Source: an uncultured Thermoanaerobacteraceae bacterium (GTDB lineage: Bacteria; Bacillota; DSM-12270; Thermacetogeniales; Thermacetogeniaceae). Taken from it: DNA of 5,662 nucleotides. The stretch lies in contig CALGIY010000393.1 of assembly GCA_937914965.1 (NCBI GenBank), forward strand, positions 1-5,662, read 5' to 3'. Of this stretch, positions 1-5,662 are shown piece by piece (position 1 is the first letter of the stretch; the number at the start of each line of letters is the position of its first letter). The translations under genes were made by a program, and so were the position numbers. The notes under the pieces were generated by a model, which was not told where the DNA came from, ran no database searches, and saw nothing but the letters and a program-made list of their open reading frames with translations.

Positions 1-112
1 ACACCGGGCAGCCATTGGCAATGCCCAGCTTGTTCTGCAGGATGGCGGCGGTCGACGGGAACACCATGTCCGGCGTGGACGTGGCCACGATGATCAGATC
101 GATATCCTGGCG
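1..112 (-). CDS. fabH: 3-oxoacyl-ACP synthase III (FabH) fragment, probably foreign to this contig
   Basis: Read on the reverse strand, bases 112 down to 2 give a continuous peptide containing [19 protein letters not shown] followed by [14 protein letters not shown]. The ATSTPD-x-x-FPSTA block and the KLGI-x-x-xCP block are typical of the N-terminal part of FabH, just before the active-site Cys region (AVCSGF), which lies beyond the window edge. FabH starts fatty-acid synthesis by condensing acetyl-CoA with malonyl-ACP. The codons in bases 1-85 are strongly G/C-ending and the wording resembles beta/gamma-proteobacterial FabH, unlike the clostridial-type genes that follow. The frame meets a stop at 128-130 and no start is visible. 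Orientation, composition and position inside what should be xseA all suggest a chimeric join and not a resident gene. Family identity is fairly sure; the foreign origin is inferred. Confidence 0.6.
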
Positions 113-147
113 TTCATTCAAAGCAGCTAAACCAGCGCAAATCTCCG
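86..147 (-). other. Short inverted segment resembling the xseA sequence missing upstream of 148
   Basis: The reverse strand of 147-123 reads PEICAGLAA. After a one-base frame change in the A run at 120-123 it continues as [12 protein letters not shown]. Joined, this resembles the stretch of XseA that normally lies directly before its RGGGS motif, where a helix ending in LN is followed by a strand of the form (I/V)D(V/L)IIVGRGGGS. RGGGS begins on the + strand immediately after 148. The simplest reading is that about 60 bases of xseA are inverted in place, and that the shared IDLIIV coding stretch bridges to fabH. This is inference from motif shape; no alignment was run. Confidence 0.4.
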
Positions 148-792
148 GTGGGGCGCGGGGGGGGGTCCCTGGAGGAACTCTGGGCCTTTAACACTGAAGA
201 GGTGGCCCGCGCCATTTTTCATTCACGGATCCCGGTGGTTAGTGCAGTGGGTCATGAAACAGATTACACTATCTCTGACCTGGTGGCTGATCTGCGGGCA
301 CCTACACCTTCTGCAGCTGCGGAGATGGTTGTTCCCTGCCAGGCGGAACTGGAGGAGAGTGTGCGCCAACTGCAGGAGAGGATCATGAGGGCAGTTTTAC
401 AGAAGCGGCAAACGGCACGGGATGGAGTTCGTGCATACTCTGGTAGGAATCTGGGGATTATGCTCAAACGTATTGCCAGTATCCACCAACAGGAAGTGGG
501 CCTTCAAAGCCTACGCCTGCTGCAGCGGATGCGCACGGTAAGTGACAAGGCATCCCAGGATCTGCAGTCCCTGACAGGGAAGCTGGAGGCATTGAGCCCG
601 CTGCAGGTGATGGAAAGGGGTTACAGCATGTGCCTGGAGGCGCAGTCTGGTGATTTGATCCAGGACAGCAGCACAGTTAAACTGGGTGATCAGGTAAACG
701 TGATGCTCAGGAAAGGCAGCCTGGAGTGTGAGGTCCGGGAAACGAAGGAGGAAACAGTGTGGAAGAACGGCAAAAGCGAGATGTTACCTTGA
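148..792 (+). CDS. xseA: Exonuclease VII large subunit, C-terminal part (5' end missing)
   Basis: This is the catalytic large subunit of exonuclease VII, a cytoplasmic single-strand DNA exonuclease that works with several copies of XseB. About 214 residues are present, against roughly 400-450 for a full protein, so the N-terminal OB-fold domain and the start of the catalytic domain are absent. Visible family motifs are RGGGS at the very beginning, then [10 protein letters not shown] (about residues 32-41) and [11 protein letters not shown] (about 49-59). A long charged helical region, probably coiled coil (about 65-150), carries the XseB binding sites in this family. It ends in the conserved [11 protein letters not shown] block (150-160) and a small beta domain. 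The GTG at 148 is only where the frame opens after the anomalous first 147 bases and is not a true start. The G-run at about 157-165 is prone to length error. The 3' end overlaps xseB by 34 bases, implying co-translation. Confidence 0.93.
   Translation: MGRGGGSLEELWAFNTEEVARAIFHSRIPVVSAVGHETDYTISDLVADLRAPTPSAAAEMVVPCQAELEESVRQLQERIMRAVLQKRQTARDGVRAYSGRNLGIMLKRIASIHQQEVGLQSLRLLQRMRTVSDKASQDLQSLTGKLEALSPLQVMERGYSMCLEAQSGDLIQDSSTVKLGDQVNVMLRKGSLECEVRETKEETVWKNGKSEMLP
745..751 (+). promoter_or_regulatory. Strong ribosome binding site for xseB
   Basis: AAGGAGG lies inside the end of xseA, seven bases before the GTG at 759. It decides the xseB start, choosing this GTG over the out-of-frame GTG two bases earlier. 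Confidence 0.8.
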
Positions 793-1019
793 CTTTTGAA
801 GAAGCTAAGGCACAGCTGTCAGAGGTGGTTTTGGAATTAGAAAAGGGCGAGCTTACCCTGGAAGAAGCCCTCACCTCTTTTGAAAAAGGGATCGGTCTCT
901 TGCGTATTCTGGTCAAGAATCTCAACTCCTTTGAGGAACGGGTAGAGGTGCTCCTGGATGGTTTTTATACTGAGGCACCATCATGGCTGCTCCAGGACCC
1001 GGGGGGCAGATTGAAATGA
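759..1019 (+). CDS. xseB: Exonuclease VII small subunit
   Basis: This is the small accessory subunit of exonuclease VII, which binds along the helical part of XseA and is needed for a stable, active enzyme. The protein is 86 residues, normal for the family (about 70-90). The signature runs from about residue 12 to 50: [20 protein letters not shown], then [17 protein letters not shown], two helices forming an antiparallel hairpin. The C-terminal tail after about residue 70 (proline- and glycine-rich) is variable. The GTG start is supported by an AAGGAGG site at ideal spacing. It overlaps xseA by 34 bases and ends in an ATGA overlap with ispA, so the three genes are probably translated in a coupled way. 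Confidence 0.95.
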   Translation: MEERQKRDVTLTFEEAKAQLSEVVLELEKGELTLEEALTSFEKGIGLLRILVKNLNSFEERVEVLLDGFYTEAPSWLLQDPGGRLK

Positions 1020-1903
1020 ACTGGAAAGAGGAACTTTTCTGTAAAGCAGAAATCATCGATCAGGCGCTTGATCGTTTCCTTCCTCCTCTTTCTGCTTATC
1101 CTCAAGTGGTTCACGAGGCAATGCGCTACAGTATTTTTGCTGGTGGAAAGCGGCTGCGGGGGGCATTTGTACTATCTGCGGCCGGGATGCTGGGAACTGA
1201 TGAAAATAGGGTTTTACCGGCAGCTGCTGCTTTAGAAATGATTCATACCTATTCATTGATTCATGATGATCTTCCGGCTATGGATGATGATGATTACCGG
1301 CGCAGCAAACCTACCTGCCACCGGGTCTTCGGGGAGGCAGTTGCTATTTTAGCTGGGGATGCGCTCTTGACCAAGGCTTTTGAAACTCTGTGCCTTCTTT
1401 ATGAAGAGGGGTTTGCGGCAAATGATGTGCTCCAGGTCACGCGTGAAATTGCTGCGGCCGCAGGTTCCAATGGAATGATCGGCGGCCAGGTGGTTGATCT
1501 GGATTCGGAAGGAATAGAGATTACAGGTGACATCCTGGAGTATATTCACAGTCATAAAACCGGGGCGCTGTTTACGGCTGCGGTCAGGAGTGGGGCACTC
1601 CTTGCTGGTGCCGAAGATGAAGAACTGCACGTCTTGAGTGAATACGCCGCGGCTTTCGGCCTTGCTTTCCAGATAACAGATGACCTGTTGGATCTCACAG
1701 GGGATGAAAAGAAGTTGGGAAAAAAGACGGGGCGAGACCTTGCTAAAAAAAAGGCAACTTATCCTGGCTTGTTGGGGAAGGAGCAGGCAGGTCAGCTTGC
1801 TGCGGACCAAGTAAAGAAGTGTATCATGAGCCTTACCTCTTTTGGCCCCAAGGCCGACTTTTTAAGGGGTGCGGCCAACTACATTCTTTCCCGCGAATCC
1901 TGA
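1016..1903 (+). CDS. ispA: Farnesyl diphosphate synthase (short-chain polyprenyl synthetase)
   Basis: It adds isopentenyl diphosphate to dimethylallyl and geranyl diphosphate to give C15 farnesyl diphosphate, precursor of undecaprenyl lipid carriers and quinone tails; cytoplasmic and Mg-dependent. The 295-residue length is usual. Visible motifs are GGKRLR (43-48, diphosphate binding), the first Asp-rich motif DDLPAMD (84-90) with the two-residue insert of bacterial type, followed by RR, then GGQVVDL (156-162), the H-S-H-K-T-G-A-L block (178-185), and the second Asp-rich motif DDLLD (222-226). A Tyr five residues before the first Asp motif (Y79) fits a short-chain product. I chose the ATG at 1016 because it forms a 4-base ATGA overlap with the xseB stop and yields a family-typical N-terminus. 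An in-frame ATG at 983 would add 11 Pro/Gly-rich residues and is less likely. GA follows GGKRLR where many homologues have Pro; this is probably neutral. C20 product specificity is the main alternative. Confidence 0.95.
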   Translation: MNWKEELFCKAEIIDQALDRFLPPLSAYPQVVHEAMRYSIFAGGKRLRGAFVLSAAGMLGTDENRVLPAAAALEMIHTYSLIHDDLPAMDDDDYRRSKPTCHRVFGEAVAILAGDALLTKAFETLCLLYEEGFAANDVLQVTREIAAAAGSNGMIGGQVVDLDSEGIEITGDILEYIHSHKTGALFTAAVRSGALLAGAEDEELHVLSEYAAAFGLAFQITDDLLDLTGDEKKLGKKTGRDLAKKKATYPGLLGKEQAGQLAADQVKKCIMSLTSFGPKADFLRGAANYILSRES

Positions 1904-2015
1904 TGTGGCAGTGTGGTAGTGGGACGTTTTGTTTGCCACATACGGGGGACAATAGGAACATGTGTCAAAAGGACCGTCCCCGTGACATGGATCACGAGAA
2001 CTGTCCCTGTGATCC
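1903..2015 (+). repeat. Cluster of palindromic hairpin units (REP-like repeat) after ispA
   Basis: Three inverted pairs lie in a row. TGTGGCA-type arms pair over 8 bp (1903-1910 with 1934-1941) and overlap the ispA stop. A 5-bp pair TGTCA/TGACA spans 1963-1967 and 1983-1987. A 7-bp pair GGATCAC/GTGATCC spans 1989-1995 and 2009-2015. The loops carry variants of a GGAC..GTCCC core: GGGGGACAATAGGAAC, GGACCGTCCCCGTGACA and GAACTGTCCCTGTG. From memory, such GGAC/GTCCC palindromes flanked by GTGACA are dispersed in many clostridial genomes, sometimes near Y1-type transposase genes. No transposase is present here. No T-tract follows any stem, so this is not a convincing intrinsic terminator, though it could slow readthrough or protect the ispA mRNA end. 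Confidence 0.5.
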
Positions 2016-2046
2016 CTTTGCCCGCGTGTGCATCCCAATAAGTAAT

Positions 2047-2075
2047 TTGTTCGGCATATAGATTTATGTTATAAT
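2047..2075 (+). promoter_or_regulatory. Promoter of the OLE RNA (extended -10)
   Basis: TTGTTC (2047-2052) is a half-matching -35 box. After 17 bases it is followed by a perfect TATAAT (2070-2075), preceded by TG at 2067-2068, giving an extended -10 element TGTTATAAT. The predicted start is near 2081-2083, just before the 5' arm of the OLE closing stem. This is a sigma-A type promoter, so the RNA and downstream genes can be made independently of the xseA-xseB-ispA transcript. Confidence 0.75.
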
Positions 2076-2081
2076 ATTGCT

Positions 2082-2700
2082 CGCAAGACACCAAGAGAAA
2101 CATGAGCAGGTGGTGCAGTATTCTAGTCGTAGAGACCTGTTTCGAAGGCGGGCCTAAAAATCCGTCACGGGCACATCAATGAAGTTCCTGGTGCTGGCTT
2201 TTGACGCCCAGTTGGGGGCTTGTGCTGGGAGTTAAGGAGGAAGGGCGACCTGCAATGGCATGTAGGCGTTGACCCTTCCTCCGCGGAGGCTCAAGTTCGT
2301 GGCTTTTAAGTTACGGCTTTGAGTTATACCTGCATGCGGTGCCGATTAGTGCTGTGTGCAGAGTAGCCTGCCTTGAAGTGGTGCTGGTGGATGCATATAA
2401 AACGGTTTGCCCCGTAGGGCCCTGCAGCGGCAAACCAGAGCTGAAACCTTCACTGCAAAAGAGGCTAGAAACAGATCAAAACGCAGAGGAAATCTCCTAG
2501 ACTGTCTGCTTTATGCAACTCCTGCTGGGGATTAAAGTGTGGACTAAGTGGTAATCTAGCCCTGCTGCCGGTAACGATGCAGAACAGGCTTAAAGGGAAA
2601 CCACCAGGAACGGCGACGTCCTGGGGCCTTGTTGGGAAAACCTGCTAGACCTAAGCCACAATATTTACCCATCAGTTGACCACCTGCTTGATATATTCTT
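2082..2700 (+). ncRNA. ole: OLE RNA (ornate, large, extremophilic RNA)
   Basis: This gene-free stretch of about 610 bases equals the known size of OLE RNA and lies where OLE is found: after ispA, directly before oapA and dxs. OLE RNA binds the membrane protein OapA as a ribonucleoprotein; in Bacillus halodurans it is abundant and linked to growth under cold, alcohol and metal-ion stress. Structure seen here: the ends pair over 10 bp (AGCAGGTGGT 2105-2114 with ACCACCTGCT 2679-2688). A perfect 10-bp helix joins GGAGGAAGGG (2236-2245) to CCCTTCCTCC (2273-2282), with a further 6-bp inner helix (2249-2254/2261-2266). GGTTTGCC (2404-2411) pairs with GGCAAACC (2429-2436), and CCAGGA (2604-2609) pairs with TCCTGG (2619-2624). 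The A-rich, weakly paired stretch at about 2440-2500 looks like the conserved unpaired core. Both ends are estimates: the 5' end from the promoter, the 3' end from the closing stem. Identification rests on context, size and architecture, not on a covariance-model score. Confidence 0.88.
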
Positions 2701-2710
2701 TATTGTTTAG

Positions 2711-2745
2711 GGTTGGAGGACGAGGTGACAAACCTTACCCCAACC
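2711..2745 (+). other. Hairpin between OLE RNA and oapA
   Basis: GGTTGG (2711-2716) pairs with CCAACC (2740-2745), enclosing a smaller stem AGGT/ACCT (2723-2726 with 2732-2735). Only a short TATTT follows, so as a terminator it would be weak. It may mark a 3' processing or pausing point between the RNA and the oapA message while allowing readthrough. Confidence 0.45.
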
Positions 2746-2763
2746 TATTTACTTAGTTTATGT

Positions 2764-2769
2764 AGGTGA
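2764..2769 (+). promoter_or_regulatory. Ribosome binding site for oapA
   Basis: AGGTGA sits five bases before the ATG at 2775. It favours this ATG over the in-frame GTG at 2766, which lies within the site and has no purine-rich sequence upstream. Confidence 0.6.
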
Positions 2770-2774
2770 CCTTA

Positions 2775-3347
2775 ATGCCTGAAAAAAACAGGTGGCTGCG
2801 CCGTGGTATCGGTACGGCACTTGTAACTTTTGTTCTCAGCCTGCTTTTTAGCTACTTATCTGATCTCTTCTTGGGAAAAATCACAACTCTTGTATTAGGA
2901 TTACTTCTCCTACTATTTATTATTCTCATCGGTGTAATATTTGATATGATAGGCTTTTCAGCAGCAGCAGCAGAGATAGGCCCTTTAAATGCCAGGGCGG
3001 CAAATAAGGTCCGGGGAGCTCGACAGGCGGTCAGACTGATCAAAAATGCAGATCAGGTCGCCATTTTTTGTAATGATATGATGGGTGACATCTGCGCTAC
3101 TGTTGGGGGCGCCATAGGAGTTGCCATCATTTTTCGGATGCTGGCCGGCAGTCCAGGGGTTGATACTACCTTGTTAACTACGATTATGACTGGGTTTGTC
3201 GCTGCTTTGACCGTTGGTGGAAAGGCAATCGGCAAGGGAGTTGCTTTAACAGAAGCCACAGAGATTATGTGTCGCATTGGGCAGGTTGTTGCCTGGATTG
3301 AAAAATTAACAGGATATGTATTTTTTTCGACCAAAGGGAAAAGGTGA
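2775..3347 (+). CDS. oapA: OLE-associated membrane protein OapA
   Basis: This is an integral membrane protein that binds OLE RNA and anchors it at the inner membrane. The 190-residue length is as expected for the family. Hydrophobic segments at about residues 11-28, 36-57, 104-122 and 131-152 give the four-helix layout known for OapA. Basic residues follow the second helix (loop 73-90: NARAANKVRGARQAVRLIK), a likely cytoplasmic RNA-facing part. The conserved D-x3-D signature of OapA appears as DMMGD (101-105) at the entry to the third helix. An AAAAE stretch (63-67) and the glycine-rich VGGKAIGKG (147-155) are other distinctive parts. There is no signal peptide apart from the first helix. It lies about 75 bases after OLE RNA, and its stop abuts the dxs translation start region, so it is co-transcribed with both. 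Assignment is by context, topology and D-x3-D. Confidence 0.88.
   Translation: MPEKNRWLRRGIGTALVTFVLSLLFSYLSDLFLGKITTLVLGLLLLLFIILIGVIFDMIGFSAAAAEIGPLNARAANKVRGARQAVRLIKNADQVAIFCNDMMGDICATVGGAIGVAIIFRMLAGSPGVDTTLLTTIMTGFVAALTVGGKAIGKGVALTEATEIMCRIGQVVAWIEKLTGYVFFSTKGKR
3341..3347 (+). promoter_or_regulatory. Ribosome binding site for dxs
   Basis: AAGGTGA overlaps the oapA stop and lies six bases before the GTG at 3354, which makes that codon the preferred dxs start. A second purine stretch, AAAGGGA at 3333-3339, is eight bases before the GTG at 3348, so that start cannot be excluded. Confidence 0.55.
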
Positions 3348-3353
3348 GTGTTT

Positions 3354-5219
3354 GTGATTCTAGAAAAGATTGGGGCACCCTCAGATTTACGCAAGCTGAC
3401 TTTTTTTCAAATGGAGCAGTTAGCCCAGGAAATAAGGTCTTATTTACTGAAAATTGTATCCCGTACCGGGGGGCACCTGGCGCCGAGTCTGGGTGTAGTA
3501 GAACTAACCATGGCACTGCATTATATATTTGATTCTCCTAAGGATAAGATCATCTGGGATGTGGGGCACCAGTCCTATGTGCATAAAATTCTCACCGGTC
3601 GACGGGAACAGTTCAAAACTCTCCGGCAGTACCAGGGTTTGAGTGGGTTTCCTAAACGCTGTGAGAGTGAACATGACTGTTTTGATACAGGGCACAGCAG
3701 CACATCTATATCTGCTGCCTTGGGTTTTGCTCTAGCCCGGGATATAAAAAAGGAACAGCACTCTGTGATAGCGGTGATCGGGGATGGTGCTTTGACCGGT
3801 GGTATGGCTTTTGAGGCCCTAAACCATGCAGGTCAGTTAGGTACTCGATTGATCGTTGTCCTTAATGATAATGAGATGTCTATCACCCGGAATGTTGGTG
3901 CCATGTCTAGGTATTTGAGTAGGCTGCGCACTGATCCTCTTTATTTCAGGAGCAAAGGGGATATCAAGGGTGCTCTACAGCGTATCCCCAACATTGGGCC
4001 TCGTGTGTTTAAGGTCATGGAGCGCTTTAGAGATGGTGTTAAGTATCTGCTCGTTTCAGGGGTGCTCTTTGAAGAAATGGGTTTTACCTACCTGGGTCCT
4101 ATTGATGGGCATAACCTGCTGACCCTGACTGAAGTACTGGAACGTGCTCGACTGATTCCCGGACCGGTAGTGGTGCATGTAAACACAAAAAAGGGAAAGG
4201 GTTACTTGCCAGCAGAGAGACAGCCGAATGTCTTTCATGGAATTGGACCCTTTGATCTAAAAACTGGGAAACCTCATCCGAAAGGACCAGCTCCTTCTTA
4301 TACCAAAGTTTTTAGTAAAGTTATAGTGCAGCTCGCTGAAGAGCATCCTAACCTGGTAGCCATTACCGCTGCTATGTCAGAGGGAACAGGTTTGAAGGAA
4401 TTTTCCAGCAGGTATCCCCAGCGGTTTTTTGATGTGGGGATCGCTGAGGGGCATGCTGTGACTATGTCCGCGGGATTAGCCCAGGCGGGATGTATTCCGA
4501 TTGTCGCAATTTATTCTACCTTTTTACAGCGTGCTTATGACCAGTTAGTCCACGATGTAGCCCTCCAGGATCTCCATGTGATTTTTGCCTTGGACCGGGC
4601 GGGTATCGTAGGAGAGGACGGGGAAACTCACCAAGGAATTTTAGATCTTTCATACCTGCGCCATATTCCCCAGATGACGGTGATGGTGCCCAAGGATCAG
4701 AGTGAATTGGTGGCCATGATCAAGAGTTCCATCAACTACTCTGGTCCTGTTGCTGTTCGCTATCCCAGGGGGTCCGGTCCCCTGATCGATGTTGATTATA
4801 ATCAAGCAGAAATTCCTCTTGGTAAAGGGGATGTCGTTCGAGAGGGGAAAGACTTAGCGATACTTGCTGTAGGCCCTCTTGTGTACCAGGCCCTGGATGC
4901 GGCAGAGCAGTTGTCTGTTGAGGGAACCGAGGTGGCGGTGATCAACTGCCGGTTTGTCAAACCCCTCGATGAGGAGTTGATTTTGGAGTGGTCGAACAGG
5001 ACAGGAAGAGTCTTGACTCTGGAAGAGAACATGCTGGCAGGTGGCTTTGGGAGTGCAGTACTGGAGCTGTTGGCAGACCACAATTTTAAGGGTGATATTG
5101 CCCGGGTAGGTATCCCTGACCGCTTTTTAGAACATGGGGCACCTGATCTACTGCGTAAAATTATCGGTCTTGATGCTGCGAGTATTGTTGATTTTATTAA
5201 GGCGAAGGGTTGGTCATAG
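3354..5219 (+). CDS. dxs: 1-deoxy-D-xylulose-5-phosphate synthase
   Basis: A thiamine-diphosphate enzyme joining pyruvate and glyceraldehyde 3-phosphate into DXP, the first and often rate-setting step of the MEP isoprenoid pathway; also feeds thiamine and pyridoxal synthesis. It is 621 residues from the GTG at 3354, normal for the family. Domain I holds PSLGVVELT (about 44-52), [11 protein letters not shown] (68-78), [12 protein letters not shown] (113-124) and the cofactor/Mg motif GDGALTGG (143-150) through NDNEMSI (171-177). Domain II has the catalytic Glu region GIAEGHAVT (362-370, Glu 365), TFLQRAYDQ (389-397) and [15 protein letters not shown] (414-428). Domain III runs from about 490, with GGFGSAV (563-569). 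Most homologues have AEQHAVT where this one has AEGHAVT, and TAAM-PxGTG where this one has TAAMSEGTG. Both are outside the invariant residues. It directly follows oapA and is one base from tlyA. A start at 3348 would add two residues. Confidence 0.97.
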   Translation: MILEKIGAPSDLRKLTFFQMEQLAQEIRSYLLKIVSRTGGHLAPSLGVVELTMALHYIFDSPKDKIIWDVGHQSYVHKILTGRREQFKTLRQYQGLSGFPKRCESEHDCFDTGHSSTSISAALGFALARDIKKEQHSVIAVIGDGALTGGMAFEALNHAGQLGTRLIVVLNDNEMSITRNVGAMSRYLSRLRTDPLYFRSKGDIKGALQRIPNIGPRVFKVMERFRDGVKYLLVSGVLFEEMGFTYLGPIDGHNLLTLTEVLERARLIPGPVVVHVNTKKGKGYLPAERQPNVFHGIGPFDLKTGKPHPKGPAPSYTKVFSKVIVQLAEEHPNLVAITAAMSEGTGLKEFSSRYPQRFFDVGIAEGHAVTMSAGLAQAGCIPIVAIYSTFLQRAYDQLVHDVALQDLHVIFALDRAGIVGEDGETHQGILDLSYLRHIPQMTVMVPKDQSELVAMIKSSINYSGPVAVRYPRGSGPLIDVDYNQAEIPLGKGDVVREGKDLAILAVGPLVYQALDAAEQLSVEGTEVAVINCRFVKPLDEELILEWSNRTGRVLTLEENMLAGGFGSAVLELLADHNFKGDIARVGIPDRFLEHGAPDLLRKIIGLDAASIVDFIKAKGWS

Positions 5220-5220
5220 G

Positions 5221-5662
5221 GTGGCTAGTGCGAAGAAGAAGCGTATCGATCAACTGCTGGTGGAAAAGGGCTTTTTCCCAAGCCGCGAGCGAGCTCGGCG
5301 GTCTTTGATGGCAGGTGTCGTTTTCTATGATGGTAGAAGGATTGAAAAGCCAGGGACATTTGTAGATCCTGAAGGGGAAATTCGAGTGAAGCAAGATCCC
5401 TGCCCCTTTGTCAGCCGCGGAGGCCTTAAACTGGAGGCAGCATTAAAAGAATTTAAGATACCTGTTCAAGGTCGGGTGGCTCTGGATTCAGGGGCTTCTA
5501 CGGGAGGCTTTACACAGTGCCTGTTGAATCAGGGAGCTTTAAAGGTTTTTGCTGTGGATGTGGGGTACGGGCAGCTTGCCTGGAAACTGCGCCAGGATCC
5601 CCGGGTGGTTGTCATGGAAAGGACTAATCTCCGCTATCTAACCCAGGATGATTTGGGTGCTC
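5221..5662 (+). CDS. tlyA: TlyA-family rRNA 2'-O-methyltransferase (3' end beyond window)
   Basis: TlyA proteins methylate ribose in 16S and/or 23S rRNA using S-adenosylmethionine; some members are also reported as hemolysins. The first 147 residues are visible out of a usual 260-280. An N-terminal S4 RNA-binding domain covers about residues 5-65 (RIDQLLVEKGFFPSRERA, then GVVFYDG). It is followed by the linker SRGGLKLEAAL (65-75, with the family's first catalytic Lys at 70) and the FtsJ-like methyltransferase fold: SAM-binding LDSGASTGGFT (88-98), AVDVGYGQLAWKLR (111-124) and VMERTN (131-136). The usual DVGAS reads DSGAS here. The GTG at 5221 starts one base after the dxs stop; its ribosome binding site is weak (GAAGGG at 5204-5209, eleven bases away), suggesting dependence on translation of dxs. 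TlyA is commonly placed after dxs in Firmicutes. Confidence 0.94.
   Translation, partial: MASAKKKRIDQLLVEKGFFPSRERARRSLMAGVVFYDGRRIEKPGTFVDPEGEIRVKQDPCPFVSRGGLKLEAALKEFKIPVQGRVALDSGASTGGFTQCLLNQGALKVFAVDVGYGQLAWKLRQDPRVVVMERTNLRYLTQDDLGA

Noticed and set aside
983..1015. Upstream ATG at 983 as the ispA start
   Set aside because: It would add a Pro/Gly-rich stretch not typical of the family, while the ATG at 1016 gives an ATGA overlap with xseB and a normal N-terminus.
1349..1810. A 153-codon open frame on the reverse strand inside ispA
   Set aside because: It lies wholly within a well-supported gene, its peptide shows no recognisable motif, and it has no convincing ribosome site; it is a shadow frame.
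1903..1941. Intrinsic terminator of the xseA-xseB-ispA transcript
   Set aside because: The 8-bp stem has a 23-base loop and no following T run, so it does not fit an intrinsic terminator.
1819..2103. Open frames on both strands (1819-2061 +, 1879-2103 -) over the end of ispA and the repeat cluster
   Set aside because: Their peptides are rich in Cys, His and Pro with no domain, and they run through palindromic repeats and the OLE promoter, so they are chance frames.
2082..2700. Riboswitch, T-box leader or group II intron as the explanation of the long non-coding region
   Set aside because: It is far too long for a riboswitch or T-box leader, no specifier or antiterminator/terminator pair is evident, and I see no intron-type domain V hairpin or intron-encoded protein. 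The position before oapA-dxs fits OLE RNA much better.
3344..3532. A 62-codon + strand frame overlapping the 5' end of dxs
   Set aside because: It is in another frame of dxs, with no motif and no independent ribosome site better than that of dxs.

Overview
The window carries a stretch of a Firmicutes-type isoprenoid operon, all on the + strand: the 3' half of xseA, then xseB, ispA, a roughly 600-base non-coding region, a small membrane-protein gene, dxs, and the 5' part of tlyA. The gene order, the purine-rich ribosome binding sites, frequent GTG starts and moderate base composition suggest an anaerobic clostridial-type Firmicute. The species cannot be named from this sequence.

The centre of interest is 2082-2700. 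This is a long gene-free stretch with its own extended -10 promoter, a 10-bp pairing between its two ends, and several strong internal helices. It is followed directly by a 190-residue, four-helix membrane protein with a D-x3-D motif and then by dxs. This is the genomic setting of OLE RNA (ornate, large, extremophilic RNA) and its partner OapA, and I annotate them as such. The RNA and OapA are known to form a membrane-bound ribonucleoprotein. Its biochemical activity was long unresolved, and it is associated with stress and metal-ion adaptation.

Left to right: 1-147 does not belong with what follows. Its reverse strand encodes a proteobacterial-looking FabH fragment, joined to a short piece that looks like inverted xseA sequence, which suggests a chimeric join. 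148-1903 is a tightly coupled xseA-xseB-ispA block (34-base overlap, then an ATGA overlap). 1903-2015 holds a cluster of palindromic, repeat-like hairpins. 2047-2075 is a promoter, 2082-2700 is OLE RNA, and 2711-2745 is a hairpin. 2775-3347 is oapA, 3354-5219 is dxs, and 5221-5662 is tlyA, cut by the window end.

Functionally, Dxs makes the first intermediate of the MEP pathway and IspA condenses the resulting C5 units into farnesyl diphosphate, so the two enzymes mark the start and an elongation step of isoprenoid synthesis. Exonuclease VII (XseA/XseB) and the rRNA methyltransferase TlyA are common co-operonic passengers in this group. OLE RNA and OapA sit inside the cluster but appear able to be transcribed separately.
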